In this document: positions 1 to 14,302 of the stretch, one piece after another
Layout of the letters: every line of letters starts with the position of its first letter
Numbering within the stretch: the first letter of the stretch is position 1
Source: Cryptomeria japonica
Lineage: Eukaryota; Streptophyta; Pinopsida; Cupressales; Cupressaceae
Assembly (NCBI RefSeq): GCF_030272615.1
Contig: NC_081407.1
Location: 99,989,897-100,053,896, forward strand
Reading direction: 5' to 3'
DNA: 64,000 bases
Program-made: the position numbers and the translations under genes
The notes under the pieces: generated by a model
What the model saw: only the letters and a program-made list of their open reading frames with translations
Database searches by the model: none
Told to the model about the DNA's origin: nothing

Positions 1-434
1 AACCATATGAACCTCAATGGTCCCCATTGAATATAGTTTTTGTTAACTTTTGCACCCTAGATTGAACTATTGTGTGATTATGTGCCTTGGATCATGCCCA
101 ACTTAAATAAACTTATTTTAGTCATTCTGGTCATTCTAAGTTGATCCTTCTCAAATTTGGATCATTTCCCACCAAATTGCATGTGCATAGTATATCATAT
201 ATAAATACAAGTCACAAGGCACAAGATTAGATCATCGCAAGATCATCTAATCATCATTAAAGAATCTTGGAATCTTCAATTTGAGAGCATCTAAAATCAT
301 ATATAATACTCTACATTTGAATCAACATATACTACATTAGGAATCTTGAATTTTGCATGTATTCCATATTAAATCTTGTAAAAAAATAAAAAGTGGGTTT
401 AAGCAAGGTTTAAGAAGTTCAAAACTCCAATCTT
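1..434. other. left flank, no gene recognised
   Basis: AT-rich DNA without a convincing coding region. Positions 421-434 (AAAACTCCAATCTT) are the left copy of the putative target-site duplication of the LINE that follows; the other copy, with one mismatch, is at 9437-9450. Nothing else can be assigned. Confidence 0.6.
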
Positions 435-441
435 TTTTTTT

Positions 442-1938
442 AGTCGATAAATAGCTAGATAGGCCAACACCTATATTGATAATAAAGTTGGTACATTGGA
501 GGAGGTGCCTATGTGTCATTACCCTCCCAATCAAAATGCAGACATAGAGCCAAAAGAAACAAAAGGGAAAACTATGTCCGCTAAGCATCCTCTGCCCCAA
601 GAACAACAAAATCTGGAACAGAGGGGAAGGATCACTAACATATAGCTATTTGATATCAAACATGTACAACATCAGTATGTAAGGTACTGTGTACATGCCT
701 TAGAGGAAGTAGACAAAAAAAGGAAACTATATACTAGAAAGCAGGAGAGTGAGGTCACTCACTCTCCGAAGATCTCAAAAGAGTCTCATAAAAACTCTAA
801 GAAGTCGTTGCCTAAGCAATGACCGATCAGTCCCGACCACATTGCCTCCCCTGCAACTATCTCTTCAATAATTTTCATATCATTTGGAATCCACAATTCC
901 TGTCCCTTTGCCAAGGCCTTGGTCATTCCCTGTCTCAATCACACCATTTTCATCCACCCTGATATCCCTTCGATCTTGCAAACTTTCCTCCCTCAAAATC
1001 TTCCCCAAATCTGCCTCCACCCTGGTCAGGTTGTTCATCACAAAGAGCAAAAAGGCCATATTTCGATCCCTCTCCGCATGACTATGGTTGAACTACTTCA
1101 TTTCCATGGTTTGAACAATTGAGAGTTTCCTCACATCTCCCCTCGCATCCTGAGCCATGTAATATTGGTTAGCCAACAAAATACATTTATGCTCATCAAT
1201 ATTATCCAGAGTTGCATCGATTTCTTTGAGAAAGGAATGTTGAAAAAGCATTAGGCACACTTTTTTTTGTTTTGGGCTTGCAGATACCCAAATGGGTACA
1301 TAACACCAAGGATATTGTTGTTATATTTGTATTCACTTTGTACTTGTGCACCACTCTTAGGAACTATGCTCCCAAAAAATTCTTTATCACATGCAAAATC
1401 AGAGGATGTTTCGACTCCATCACCATTAACAAACATTTTTCTGAAATTTCTCCTAGGAAAGTCATCTGCTGCTTGGTTTCCTCTAAGAGAACATGAGTAT
1501 CCCTCACTACAGCTTCCAGGTCACACAAAGGCAGAAGGAAATGAAGTGGTTCTTCCACCATAAACTCTATGTAAATGAGTCTTTCCCCAAAAAGACTGTA
1601 GGGCGAAATGAGCACTTGCCATAATGATCGCATCATTTGAGTCGTACCTTATAAAAGACCTAATTATAACCCTTCCTTCCCATGATCACTTTGCAATGAA
1701 ATGTAGTCCTGAAATTTTTCTACCTCACAAAACATACCGTTTCCAACTCAACATCTCCTCTACTTGGGAAGTTGGGTTATGATTAATTCGCCACTTGGCT
1801 AGGAATCTAGAGATGGGAGATCGAGTAATGTGACTACCCTTGTCACATCCACACTTGTCGGGTTATGTGGTAGATTGTTTCTACATACTACAACTATCCT
1901 CGTGATCTTTTCCAAACCTATCAATCATTATCCCCAAC
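442..1938 (-). other. LINE region downstream of RNase H
   Basis: About 1.5 kb between the RNase H stop and the A-tract. It is not simple 3' UTR in look: reading frames of 60-90 codons occur on the minus strand (for example 1636-1364, with a PLHFLLPLCDLEAVVRD stretch) and shift from one frame to another. No domain recognised. The last 200 bases (TTTATTATCAATA, then the A-tract) look like a LINE 3' end. Confidence 0.5.
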
Positions 1939-4900
1939 TCATGCTCCAACATGAAATGATTCGAAAGAGATCTTGTGTTTTGTTGATTGCTTCACTAGGT
2001 CATCAACCGTCCCATTTACTTCCCGAAAAACGTGACTAATCTTGTATTTGAAAAAAACTTTTAGTGTTTCTAATATGAGAACAAGCCATCTCTCGAGCTT
2101 CCAATTTACCACCCATTTGTTTTTTATTACATTGATCACTAGGAGAGAATCACCCTCGAGATGAATCTTTGTAGCCCCTAGTTTTTTGTCAAGTTTGACT
2201 CCTTTCGAAGGTGCTTTAAACTTTGCAATGTTGTTTGTTGATATTCCAATATACTCAGCTGATTTCCCTGCAATGAGGCCTTGATCATTCTGGGTTGCAT
2301 AGGCTACCCCTGCACTCCCTAGGTCCTTGGGTTGCACAGAGAGGCACCATCAAAATTTATTTTGATCCAATCTTTTTTAGGGGGCTGTCATACTGCAGTA
2401 GCCCATACTCTTACAGAGCCTTTTGACTAGGACAAATCATGACCCCTTGGGACCTTAAAATAGAAAAATTCTCCAAAACATCATTGTCTTTATTTGTGAA
2501 AATAATGGATTTTCTAGTCTTCTTTGTGGTCACTTCATTGACTAGTTCTACTATTGAAGCTTCTATTTTTTACACTAACACTTCTCGGGGCATCACCTGA
2601 TCCTTAAATATCCTTCTGTTCCTATCCTACAAGAGTTCCCAAACTATTGTTAAGGGGAGAACCTACCATATGTTGCTAAGTGTTCCCTTGTAGACAAATC
2701 GGGGCCATGAAATGGACCACTCTTGCAAACTCTGAGGCTCTACATGCTGGAAGTGCAATTTCTCCCATAGGAATTTCTAGCAGTATAGAGAAAAGGGGCA
2801 ATTCCACAGTAGGTGATTTACAGTTTCCAAGTTGCTCTTGCACAAAGTGCATCTGCTGGGGCCGCAGATGCCTATTTTTGCTAGTTTGTCCTATGTCAAA
2901 ATTCTGGCTTGAATGACAAGCCAGGAAAGGACACCTACCTTAGGAAGAATGTCCTTCCCCCATAGGAGTTTGACTGGCCATTGATTGTTGGATTTTGTCG
3001 CTTTATTTATACAATAGCCAAGTTTTACTTTATATTCTCCATCCTTGGAAGCATACTACCTAATCTTGTCATTATTCAGAGAGACAGGAATGGGTCTCTC
3101 TTTGAGAATATTTGCAAGAATTTCCTTTTGATTCTAGGGGGGGGCATTTATATTCTCCAAAGATTTTCCAACACCACTTGTCAACACCATTGATCTTGAC
3201 TACCTCTCCATAATTACATACCTTGGTCCCCCATACTTTGGTGGTCTCTGTCTTGATTTCCCTCAAGGAAGGGTCAACACACAGTTTCTGATGGCCATCC
3301 CATGAATCTTCCCAAAAGGAGGCAGAGGCTTCTTTATAAAATTCCCAAGTGATGTGCTTCGTCACTATATCCCTGCTCTCACAGATGAAATTCCAAATGG
3401 TCAATCCTCTCGGGGGATTTCTAACCCTTAGGATACTGATGTTGGCCATTTGGAGGAATTGATTATGTGTTGCATTGATGTTTTGTCATTGATGTCAATA
3501 CTAGTTGTTTAGGCTGTTTACCGGTATCTTTTTGGTCTCGATAGGATGTTTTGGTAAGAGCATGATGATCCAGTATACTCTGGTATGATTTGGCTTATGG
3601 GATTGGCTTAGATCTGCTACTCAGATACATGTTCAGACAGTTGGTTTTGATTTGGTGATCAGATGCTTTCTTATATGTTGGTAAGCCCGGTTTGTTGATC
3701 CGGTGAGGGTTTCATTGGCAGAGCTTGATTGAAGATATTTTGATGTTATGCATAAGTGGTGTTGGTACGGCTTGTATTAGAGTTTTAGGATGCTGATGGT
3801 TATCATGTTCGTGTTCCAGTTGATTGGTGGTGTTGCATTTAAATCCGGACCTATTATGTTCTATCTAGGTTTTGGACCGGCTTAATGTAACGTGTTGATT
3901 GGTCTTCTCGATGTGTTTCCAGGATGACTTATGAGTTGGATATTATTTGTTTGGTCTCAGGTCGACATGTTTTATAATTATGTAATATGTTTTATTGTCT
4001 GCTGGCCGACCTAATTGTTTAAGGTCGAGGGTTTGTATATATGTGTGTATGATCTCATTGTAGATCATGGTATGGTAATAGAATGTGTATTGTATGCAAG
4101 TGAATAATGTAATAATCATTCATGCAGAGGATTTGGTCGACCATTGGTGATTGAGTTGGGTTTATGCAAGAGGATTAAGTCCTCTGATATTGAGCTTAAC
4201 TAGAACTATACTCAGGCATAGGAGATGCTATTATTGCAGTTCATTCTTCCTTTCGAATTGTAGTCTGGATTTTTATGTAATCAATGAGACTCCTTTTGTA
4301 ATGAGCAGTGTGCTCTAGGATGTTGACCTTCTTGCAAGTGCAAGCCCCTTAATTTGTAATCACATACTTACTACAAAGTATTATCTGACTGTGGGTAGGC
4401 TTCCCACTGTGGTTTTTCCCTTTACCATGCTTTCCGCGTACAAATCTTGGTGTCATGTGGATGGTATTTATTCTCTAATTGTTGGTTGTGCTTAATTGAT
4501 ACATCTGCTATTTTGGTAATTGGTTTATGTATTTCGATATTGATCCTAGGTGTTCCGGTAACAATTTTTTAATTGCTTAAAGTTCTGGTAATTTGGCGAC
4601 AACTGACTCACCCCCCCCCCTCTCAATTGTCTTCTGGTTATTTGAACTATCTAACAACTGATTGGGGCTTCAAAATATAAATACTTTCTTTTGATGATAT
4701 GAACCCATTTCAAGTTGGATTTGTACATCATCCATGATAGCTTAGCTCCAAGTGTCAGGTTCATGATGTTGAGTTGCCTGAGCTTGGCTCCACCACCTTC
4801 TTGAGGCCTGTATACCTTATCCCAGGCCAATAATGCATATTTTTAATTATCATGAGGACCAATCCAAAATAATTTTCTCATAATTTGGTTGAGGTTGTCT

Positions 4901-7291
4901 TCAATTGATGATGACAATTTCGTACAGGTCATTGAAAAGATTGGCATAGCCGATAGGACCGCTTTGACCATGAGGAGCCTACCAGCCAACCTAAGCCACT
5001 TACCCTTCCAAAGTTCCATTTTCCTTTTGTATCTTTATAATAGTAAGACCCAATAACACTTCTTAATGATACCTCCAAACAGGGGAAGCCCTAGGAATCT
5101 AAGTTTGCCACTTTGAGACCCAGAATTCTAGCAATGTCATTGTTGAAGACTCGATTGAACATTGAGTAAAAAGACCTCTGACTTGCACTAATTAATAGAT
5201 TGCCCCGATGCCCTACTATAGTTGTCTAGCAAAGATCTGATGCACCTAGCTTCACCCCTTGAAGCTTCCCCAAATAGGATGGTGTCATCAGCAAATTGTC
5301 GGTGCGTGACTGGTTCTATACCTAGAGTTATTTCTATTCCACACCATTCCCCCAAATAGGATGGTGTCATAAGCCCCTTATTGGTACTAAAATAAACTTT
5401 GGCAACCCCATTGACTAGAATTGATAACTTTGGGGTTTCAATGCATCCTCTGACCCAATCCACCCAGTGATTCCCAAACCCAAATCTAGATAGAACATCT
5501 AGTAGAAAACTTCTATCCACCATGTAATAGGCTTTTAGTATGTCCAATTTGATGATAATGCAAGGTTTTTTGAGATTTGTGGTTGTATGGACCGCTTCAT
5601 GAGCAACTATTATGCCTTCTACAATTGATCTGCTAGGGGAAAAGCTGCTCTATTCCTCTGAGATGATCTTGTCTATGATCTTCTTAAGTCTATTCGCGAT
5701 GATTTTGGTGATAATTTTGTACCAAGTGTTGCATAAGGCTATTGGATGATAGTTACTTATGCTTGTTACATCTTTTTTCTTGGGAATGAGAGCTACAAAG
5801 GTGTGATTAACTGCATCTAGAATAGTAGATTTTTTCCTAGATTCCTCCATAGCTTTCAGAAGGCCTTCCTTGATGATATCCCAAAAAGATTGGAAGAAGT
5901 AGGCTGGGAAGCCATCTAGCCCAAGAGCCTTATCTAGGGCCATCTAAAAAATCACCTTTCTGAGTTCCTCTAGAGAAATGGTTTTTGTGAGCTCCTTGTT
6001 GTCCTCTTCTGAAATGATGCTAGGAATTTGATTGAGGAATTCTTCTCTAATAGCTCTCTGGTTTACATTTAGATTGTTTTAATTTAGAAGGTTTTGGAAG
6101 TAGCTAATTGCTTCCACATTGATCTCCTCATTATAATTTTACACTGGCCCATCTTTTCTAGTTAGCTCTAGAATTATGTTATTGTTTCTACTGGTTATTG
6201 TTGCATTGTGGAAGAACTTTGTGTTTCTATCCCCCTCCCTAAACCAAAGCTCCCTAGATATCTGCCTCTAGAATTGTTCTTCTCTAGCTGGATTTATGCT
6301 TACTCAGCTTTTAGGCTTTTCTCCTTCTTGAAATCTTCCTCCCTCATGCCATTTGCAATGACATCCTCAACTCACCTTCAATCCTTTCCCTCTCTGAGAA
6401 AATGTTCTTGAAATGCACCTTGTTCCATTCCTTTAACTTGGTTTCGATATATGACATTTTTTTGTGGAAAATGAACATCTTTGAGTGATTTCCCACCCAA
6501 CATTCCTACCACCACTGCAACAGAAGATCATGAAGAGAAGGAGCTTTGATCCACATCTTCTCAAACCTGAAAGGAGATCCCCCAGAATATAGATCCAAGG
6601 TGAAGACAAGTTGAATATGAAAATGATCTGACCCGCTATAAGGTAAAATTGAAGCTTCCACCGAACTTGCAACCTTCGACCAGTCCTTGTGGAGGAAGAA
6701 TCTATCTAGATTCTTTGCAATGCAAGTGAAACCCTACCTCCTATTAGTCCATGTGATTTTTCCATTGTTTGAGAATACTTCCTTGAGGTGACTGGAATCC
6801 ACAAATTCCTTAAAGTCTTGCCGAATTCTACTATTTGGCATGATACCTCCTTGTTTCTTCGAATTTTTTAGAATTACATTGAAATCACCTCCAATGATAA
6901 CACCGTCTTCTCCCCCTAAACTGAGAACCCTAGTAATTTCTTGCCACACTTCTCACTTAGTTGATATGGCCATAGACCCATAAACATTAATCAACTTCCA
7001 GAGTTTGTTACTCTAAAGGTAGTGAAAATTTACTTTCATCCAATTATTATGGGCAACCTCCAGAGAGCATCTAAACTTTAAAGGGTTCCTGAGCACCCCA
7101 ATACCACCCGAGGCACTAGTTGATTCTACAAAAAGACCATCCCACTTCCTCCAAAACTTCATCTTACTTTCCTGCTCAGACTTACTCCACTTTGTTTCTT
7201 GAACTACTTTACTACCATCAATTTGGCACTTGAAAATGCGCCATTTGCTAGGGGTGTTTAAGCCCCTAACATTCCAACTTAGGATCCTCAT
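1939..7291 (-). pseudogene. LINE ORF2 (endonuclease, reverse transcriptase, RNase H), broken
   Basis: Domains in order on the minus strand: APE-type endonuclease from MRILSWNVRGLN at 7291, with the QETKWSK glutamate region and GGDFNVIL near 6890; reverse transcriptase 5943-5188, with LGLDGFPAYFFQSFW, NRLKKIIDKIISEE and the FADDTILFG catalytic box near 5290; a zinc-finger-like region around 3449-2700; and plant RNase H 2337-1939 with EGDSLLVI and FREVNG. The enzyme would nick target DNA and copy the element RNA by target-primed reverse transcription. A Copia solo LTR interrupts it at 3465-4658. The RQGDPLSP-type motif expected just before FADD is missing; instead a 20-nt stretch is duplicated (5269-5288 and 5351-5370). 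Not functional. Confidence 0.85.
3465..4658 (+). mobile_element. Copia-type solo LTR inside the LINE
   Basis: A 1.2 kb block with no LINE similarity interrupts the LINE ORF2. It begins close to TGTGTTGCATTGATG and ends close to CTATCTAACA. Inside are LTR-like features seen in the Copia LTRs of this window, such as ACTGTGGGTAGGCTTCCCAC followed by a TTTTTCCC run near 4390-4430. TGATT stands on both sides (3460-3464 and 4659-4663), so the duplication is probably TGATT, but the TG/CA ends are then offset by one or two bases. No internal region is present, hence solo LTR. Confidence 0.6.
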
Positions 7292-9392
7292 GGCTCCTCG
7301 GGAACGAATAACTCCTTTCCTTTTCTAAGAATTGTTTGAAAGATCTTGTTTTTCCCTTTTGCACAACCTACCAAGGTCAGTTTAGCCTTGTTGGAATTTC
7401 TACCCCTCTGCCTGTTTGCTTTGAGTTTGGGGGTCTTTAGGAGCGAGGAAGTTTTCTCAAGACCTCTCTCCTCCATAATTCTAGCCTGGAACTCTTCAAA
7501 GCTATCATCCAATTCTGAATTTGAGTTAAGATCCGCTTCAACCTCCACATTATTTGGAGGGGCTTCAATTGCCTGAATCTCCTCATCCCCTGCTCGAGTT
7601 TTCTCAAGGCTGTCACAGTCCAAGACTCCCTCCCTGATTGGCTGAACAAAATCAACAACAATCCCTCCTTGTCCTAAGAATGATATCTCCAATAGGCTAT
7701 GGAATCCTAGTGGTTATGGATCCTTTTCCACATCCCCATCCTCCTTGCAAGCTATTTGCTCTAGATCTACCCATGCCCCGTCAACACACCCTGCCCCTGC
7801 ATCTTGCACTTTAGGCTCCGCAGAGCAGCTAAAGTTATTATTTGTCTGCAGATCTATTGCCTTGCCTAATTCCACCTACTTAACCTCAACACTCCCCTCC
7901 ATAGTATTTTGTCCATCCTCCGAACTTGGTCTTTCTATATAGATCATTTCAATTCCTTTTCCATCTTTGAAAGTAGAACCCCACACTGATTGCCTATCTA
8001 CCCAAAGCTAAAAATAGTTTGATCAAATTTGTGAAGGTTATTCACCGAGGCCAAGGAATGACATCTCTCTGGATCATGTACCAAATATTTGTAGTGGGAG
8101 CATAAACTCAGATTGTCTTCCTTGTCGATCACTTGAGTCTAGTTACCTGCTTTAGATAACATTTTGATCTTTGAGGGGATCTCAACCTCTTTTGTGACAA
8201 TTACACAAAATCTGAAATACATTCCCATTTTCTGGTCTTCCAGAGGTTGATCTAAATAAATAAATTTTCCCAGTTTCCTACCAATACCTATGATGATCTC
8301 ATCCCCCCAAAATTGCATTGGTAGATTATAGAGCCGAAACCATATCGAAGTTTCCACAACGGTTTCTGTATTGAAGCCTAGTTTCCAGTCAAAAAGATGC
8401 ATTTGAGCCCCATCCACGAAGAAGGGACCCAATCCCAAAGCCTTCAATTTTTCCTTGTTAGAGGAAAAGGAAACCAAGTAAAAGCCATTTATAACTGGTT
8501 TGATCATGATGTTTCTTCCCCATTGACCAGGACAACATAATCTAATATCATCTCAACTTTTCCATCTAAACCCTCCTTTCTTAATGAAAAACCCTACTTG
8601 CTCCAAAAAACTATATTTTGTTTGACCACCTCATCTACGATGGAGATCGAACAAGGGGTGGTTGATAGGATCTTACTAGTAGCAAGCTTCTTACCTTGAG
8701 GATGACCTAAATCATCAGATTGAGTTCCCTAGCCACTACTGTCCTTCCTCAGATCAGTGGGATCCTTCGTGGTCCCTGCCTTATATCGATTCACCCTCCG
8801 ATTTGATGTCGCCTCCGCCTCCGAGATCAACATTTTTCTGAACCACCCATTATTGCTCCTCTGAAAACCCTTATCTCTCCATTCTTTTGAGGTGGTCAAC
8901 CACACTCATTGAGGAGGCTTTGCAAGCTGGGGATCATGACGATACCTTCTCCTAACCCAGGGAGGGCCTCTATAGTTTGGTCTCCTATCCTTGTGTCTCT
9001 GCCCAGATCCTTAAAACCATCTCGATCCAAAGCTCGCTAATTGCTTGTTTGTATCGGCCCAATAAAGCTTATTGAACCAACGACCATTCTCAAAGACCCA
9101 TTGTGGTCTGTATTGATCCCACGATAAGCAGGAATTGTGGGCCACCCGCTAGCTCTATGATTCGAAGCATTGCTATTGGTGCAATATAACTGCCACCCAT
9201 TGTTGACTTTTGCCTTGATCGTCTCCATGGGGATTTCATGGTCGATCTCCTCACTCTAGGAGGCCACCTTTTGCCGTCCGCACTTCCCATCGGGATAGTG
9301 GTCAATCTGTTGGTTTCACCCCTGTAGGATCTGCTCCAGATCACCTGAATTCGCCAAGCTCCTATCGCCAAAAGCTTGCTCACTGTAGCCAC
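7288..9392 (-). pseudogene. LINE ORF1 (DUF4283-like nucleic-acid binding protein), broken
   Basis: The clearest segment is 8507-8139 on the minus strand, with the DUF4283 pattern GFYLVSFSS, then a GPFFVDG and LFDWKLGF stretch, WFRLYNLPMQFWGDE, and IGRKLGKFIYLD. In plant LINEs this domain belongs to ORF1, which binds the element RNA. The last part (7692-7288) is acidic then basic (ANRQRGRNSNKAK) and ends in a TGA that overlaps the ATG of ORF2 as ATGA (plus-strand TCAT at 7288-7291). The N-terminal part begins near 9392. Frame changes between segments mean the whole ORF cannot be read through. I did not find a CCHC knuckle. The exact start is uncertain. Confidence 0.7.
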
Positions 9393-9450
9393 ATGCGCTC
9401 ACCATCTGTCATAATCTATATCTCTTAACCCTCTTAAAAACTTCAATCTT

Positions 9451-11229
9451 ATCACAATAGAGTCCCAAAGGTATTCATTAATAACACATTAGTGCAAAAA
9501 CAAATATACAATGTAGGAGTGCAAGTTTTAAGAGGAAGACGCACTATCTTCCAACATCCTCTTTTTATTCTAATTCTTAGTAAGCGAGAATCTTTTTTTG
9601 GTCCTTTTATCATTTTAATTGTTGTTGACTTATACAGATATTTGCTATCTTATTATATTGATCTTATTTATTACTAATTGGTTATGTCATCTTTCGTGTC
9701 CATCCTACTTTGCCCATGTCTTTTCTCTTGCTTTGCACTTCATTTTTTGTCCTCAACCCACTTTCTCATCCTACCTCTTTTTAAAGTTGATTCTACAATC
9801 CAATTCATTACTTTCCTCTTCTTGATGATAGATCAACAAGTGTGATATGAAAAATGTACAGAATTAAAACAAAAAATAATCCTACAATTCCTCATAAAGT
9901 ATGGAAAAATTATGCTATCTAATAAGAAAAATTGTTGGAAATAGGTGTGTCATAGACCTTGCAAGTTATAATATTTAATTATTTATTATTTTATGTATCC
10001 TCATGAAATGTGACATCCCACTTTATTATGTGGCCATTATTGTCATGTGTAGATTACTTTTGTTTTGGTATTAATGTGTGTAAATATATTTGTAAAATAA
10101 TATCCTATTATGAACGATGTGTAAGAGAATACATGACAAAGGATAGTGGTTATGATGTATGTAAGGGATTCAATGACAAGCATGATCTGGTTATAACACA
10201 TGCAAGAGCAAGATTTTAGTGATTTACAAAGTGGATTGGGAATATTGACCATCATTGTGATGTGTAAGAAGCATTTATGACATATGTAAAACTAATTGTT
10301 TATGTTTTTATTTTTTATTTCAATACTATTTTTCGCCACCTTGTATTGCATTTTATGGATAAAAAAGAAACACTTATGACATTATAAACGGTGTAAGAAG
10401 GAATCATTGATGACATGTAAGAAGTGTGTTCTTCTTTTGGGAATTGAGGAGTTATTTTTTTATTCTCTAACTGGTTATTTTTGTCTTCTTGTGAAGTTGG
10501 ATGTTTGAGTTCACAAGTAAGGTCTTGAAGCTTCTAGAAAGATGCTTATAACTCTCGACTAATTAGGCCATGACATTAGCACTTAATTTACAATATCACT
10601 TGTGATATCTTGTATTAAATTCACCTTTATATTGAGACTTTGGGACAGTGGTAAGGAGGAGGTGCTAGAGAGATGCTTTTGTTGGTTATGCTGCTAAATT
10701 TTTACTAGAGGAAGAGAATGTTGATCTCCATGGAGGTAAGAGCCTAAATTGTTATTCTAATAGGTTTATTGTTGTTGAATAATATATAAGTTTGATGAAA
10801 TGGAGTTTTTTTTTTTTGAAATGGTTTTCTGAGGTATATCTATGCCATTCTCTTTCTCATGGTTGATTTCTCTTTTAATTTTCTCATTCTTTATTTTTTG
10901 AAGTGTTGTTTATATTCTTTATAATTGTTTAAAAAAATGTACATTTTATTGCTACAATAATATCCTCGAAGGATCAATATGAAAATATTTGCAATGATTA
11001 GTAATTATATTAAATTTGATTTGAATAATAAGGACCTTGTAGGTGCTGTGTGTGTGAAAAGTGGACCTGTATCTGTAATACACAACACTTCAACCAAGTC
11101 ATTACATGCATGGTTAGACAGATATAAACATGAATATGAAAACCATAACAAATCGACCCATTGCCTTCTAAAAGATGCGAGTATAAGATTGCTCTCAGAT
11201 TTGCATAAGAAATCCAGTGACTAGACAAC
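9451..11229. other. unassigned intergenic DNA with degenerate short repeats
   Basis: No gene recognised. Between about 10118 and 10440 a motif close to GATGTGTAAGAAG followed by an ATGAC element recurs about six times at irregular spacing. A reading frame at 10979-11224 (81 codons) matches nothing I know and has no supporting features. Confidence 0.5.
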
Positions 11230-12087
11230 ACCAAGACGAAGGATTTTAATCTATATGAGCATGATATTAATGCTAGATGGATGCAAGATTAATCTAACAA
11301 GATTTAAGCAATAAATGAGATAAATGATCTAAATATGTATGCAATATTCTCAATGAACCTAGAGCAAAATCAACATAATAACAATATATTCTTCAGGATC
11401 CTTGAATGAGAGATGAGGGCCTGAATTTATAGAAAATTCAAAAAGAAACCAAAGGTTGAGATCAAATGATGATGAGCGCTCAAGATTTTCCAAGAGGAAG
11501 CACAATCCAGGTGAATTGATGTGATTGGATGCTTTTCTCAGTTTTAAAGGAAATTAAACTAAAATTAAGATAAAATCAGAAAAAAACTGATTTATTCTCT
11601 ATTTCATTCAATTTTAATATTTAATTGTTTTAGTTGCTTTCTCTGAGATTATTTATCAATTTATAATTTATTTTTCAAGATTATTTCCAATTGATTTCTT
11701 TTCTCAATTTTTAAATCTTTCTTGTCAATTAATTCCTTTTTTGATTTATTTCTATTTTGAAGATTTGTGCTCATAATTTCCAATTCCTCTTTCTTGATTT
11801 GTTTCCTTTTTTGAAGATTTATGGCAATTTTTATTTATTTAATTAAATATGCTAGGATATTTAATAAAATAAACAAGATAATTGTTTAAAATGATTTACT
11901 TGGAATGATCAATTAATTAAATAAATATTTAATTAATATTGAGTGATTAATTTTGACATGTGACATTTGATGTTTAAAGAATTAATTGTGTGCTCAAGAT
12001 TGATTTAATTGCCTTTGGTTAGGACCTTGGTGACATTGTCGAGATTAGGGGCCCATGGTTTAGATGACCATTTTTAGGGTATTACAA
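11230..12087 (-). repeat. probable Gypsy-type LTR, minus orientation
   Basis: AT-rich DNA ending in ATTTTTAGGGTATTACA at about 12071-12087. On the minus strand this is TGTAATACCCTAAAAATGG, a start typical of plant Gypsy LTRs. The other end is not defined and I found no duplication, so extent and class are tentative. Confidence 0.35.
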
Positions 12088-13968
<1,881 letters not shown>

Positions 13969-13977
13969 ATTTTAGCA

Positions 13978-14291
13978 TTTTTTTTTTGATGGAGGTCCAG
14001 ACCCGCGAGCACAACAACCTAGCAAGGGCATGAAGCCCGCGAGCTGCCAGCTCAGCGAGGGCCTTCACGAAGTATTTTTTGCCACCCGATACGGGGGCAC
14101 GAGCCAATAGGTTGAACCTCTTCAACTAAGAGCCAAGGATTGAGGGGTATCCATTCTGCCAAATCTGCTCGGGGCAGGATCCCGACCCCATCCTTTATGA
14201 TGTCGGAGCCTTGCACTGAACAAGAGTTGATCCCTGGTGGGCTCATTTGGAGCCATTCAACTTCACCAGTAGACCAAGGGCCCATTGACAA
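13978..14291 (-). mobile_element. tRNA-derived SINE
   Basis: Minus strand: the element begins near GGGCCCTTGG, has a box A-like TGGTCTACTGG (plus coordinates 14266-14276) and box B-like GGGATCAACTC (14224-14234) about 30 bases apart, and ends in an A-tract (poly-T at 13978-13987). Flanks ATTTTAGCATTT (13969-13980) and ATTTAGCATTT (14292-14302) form a target-site duplication with one indel. The spacing of A and B boxes, the roughly 310-bp size and the A-tail are those of plant Pol III SINEs. Family not identified. The body is GC-richer than its surroundings. Confidence 0.75.
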
Positions 14292-14302
14292 ATTTAGCAT
14301 TT

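Larger units (their letters stand above)
435..9436 (-). mobile_element. near full-length L1-type plant LINE, decayed
   Basis: Read on the minus strand the order is ORF1 (DUF4283-like), endonuclease, reverse transcriptase, zinc-finger-like C-terminal region, plant RNase H, a further 1.5 kb, and an A-tract (poly-T at 433-441 on the plus strand). Flanks carry AAAACTCCAATCTT (421-434) and AAAACTTCAATCTT (9437-9450), 13 of 14 identical, which I read as the target-site duplication. Removing the Copia solo LTR at 3465-4658 leaves about 7.8 kb. Many stops and frameshifts show it is inactive. The domain order is that of the plant L1 superfamily; exact family unknown. Confidence 0.85.

Noticed and set aside
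10979-11224. 81-codon open frame
   Set aside because: No similarity, no start or splice context, next to LTR-like DNA.
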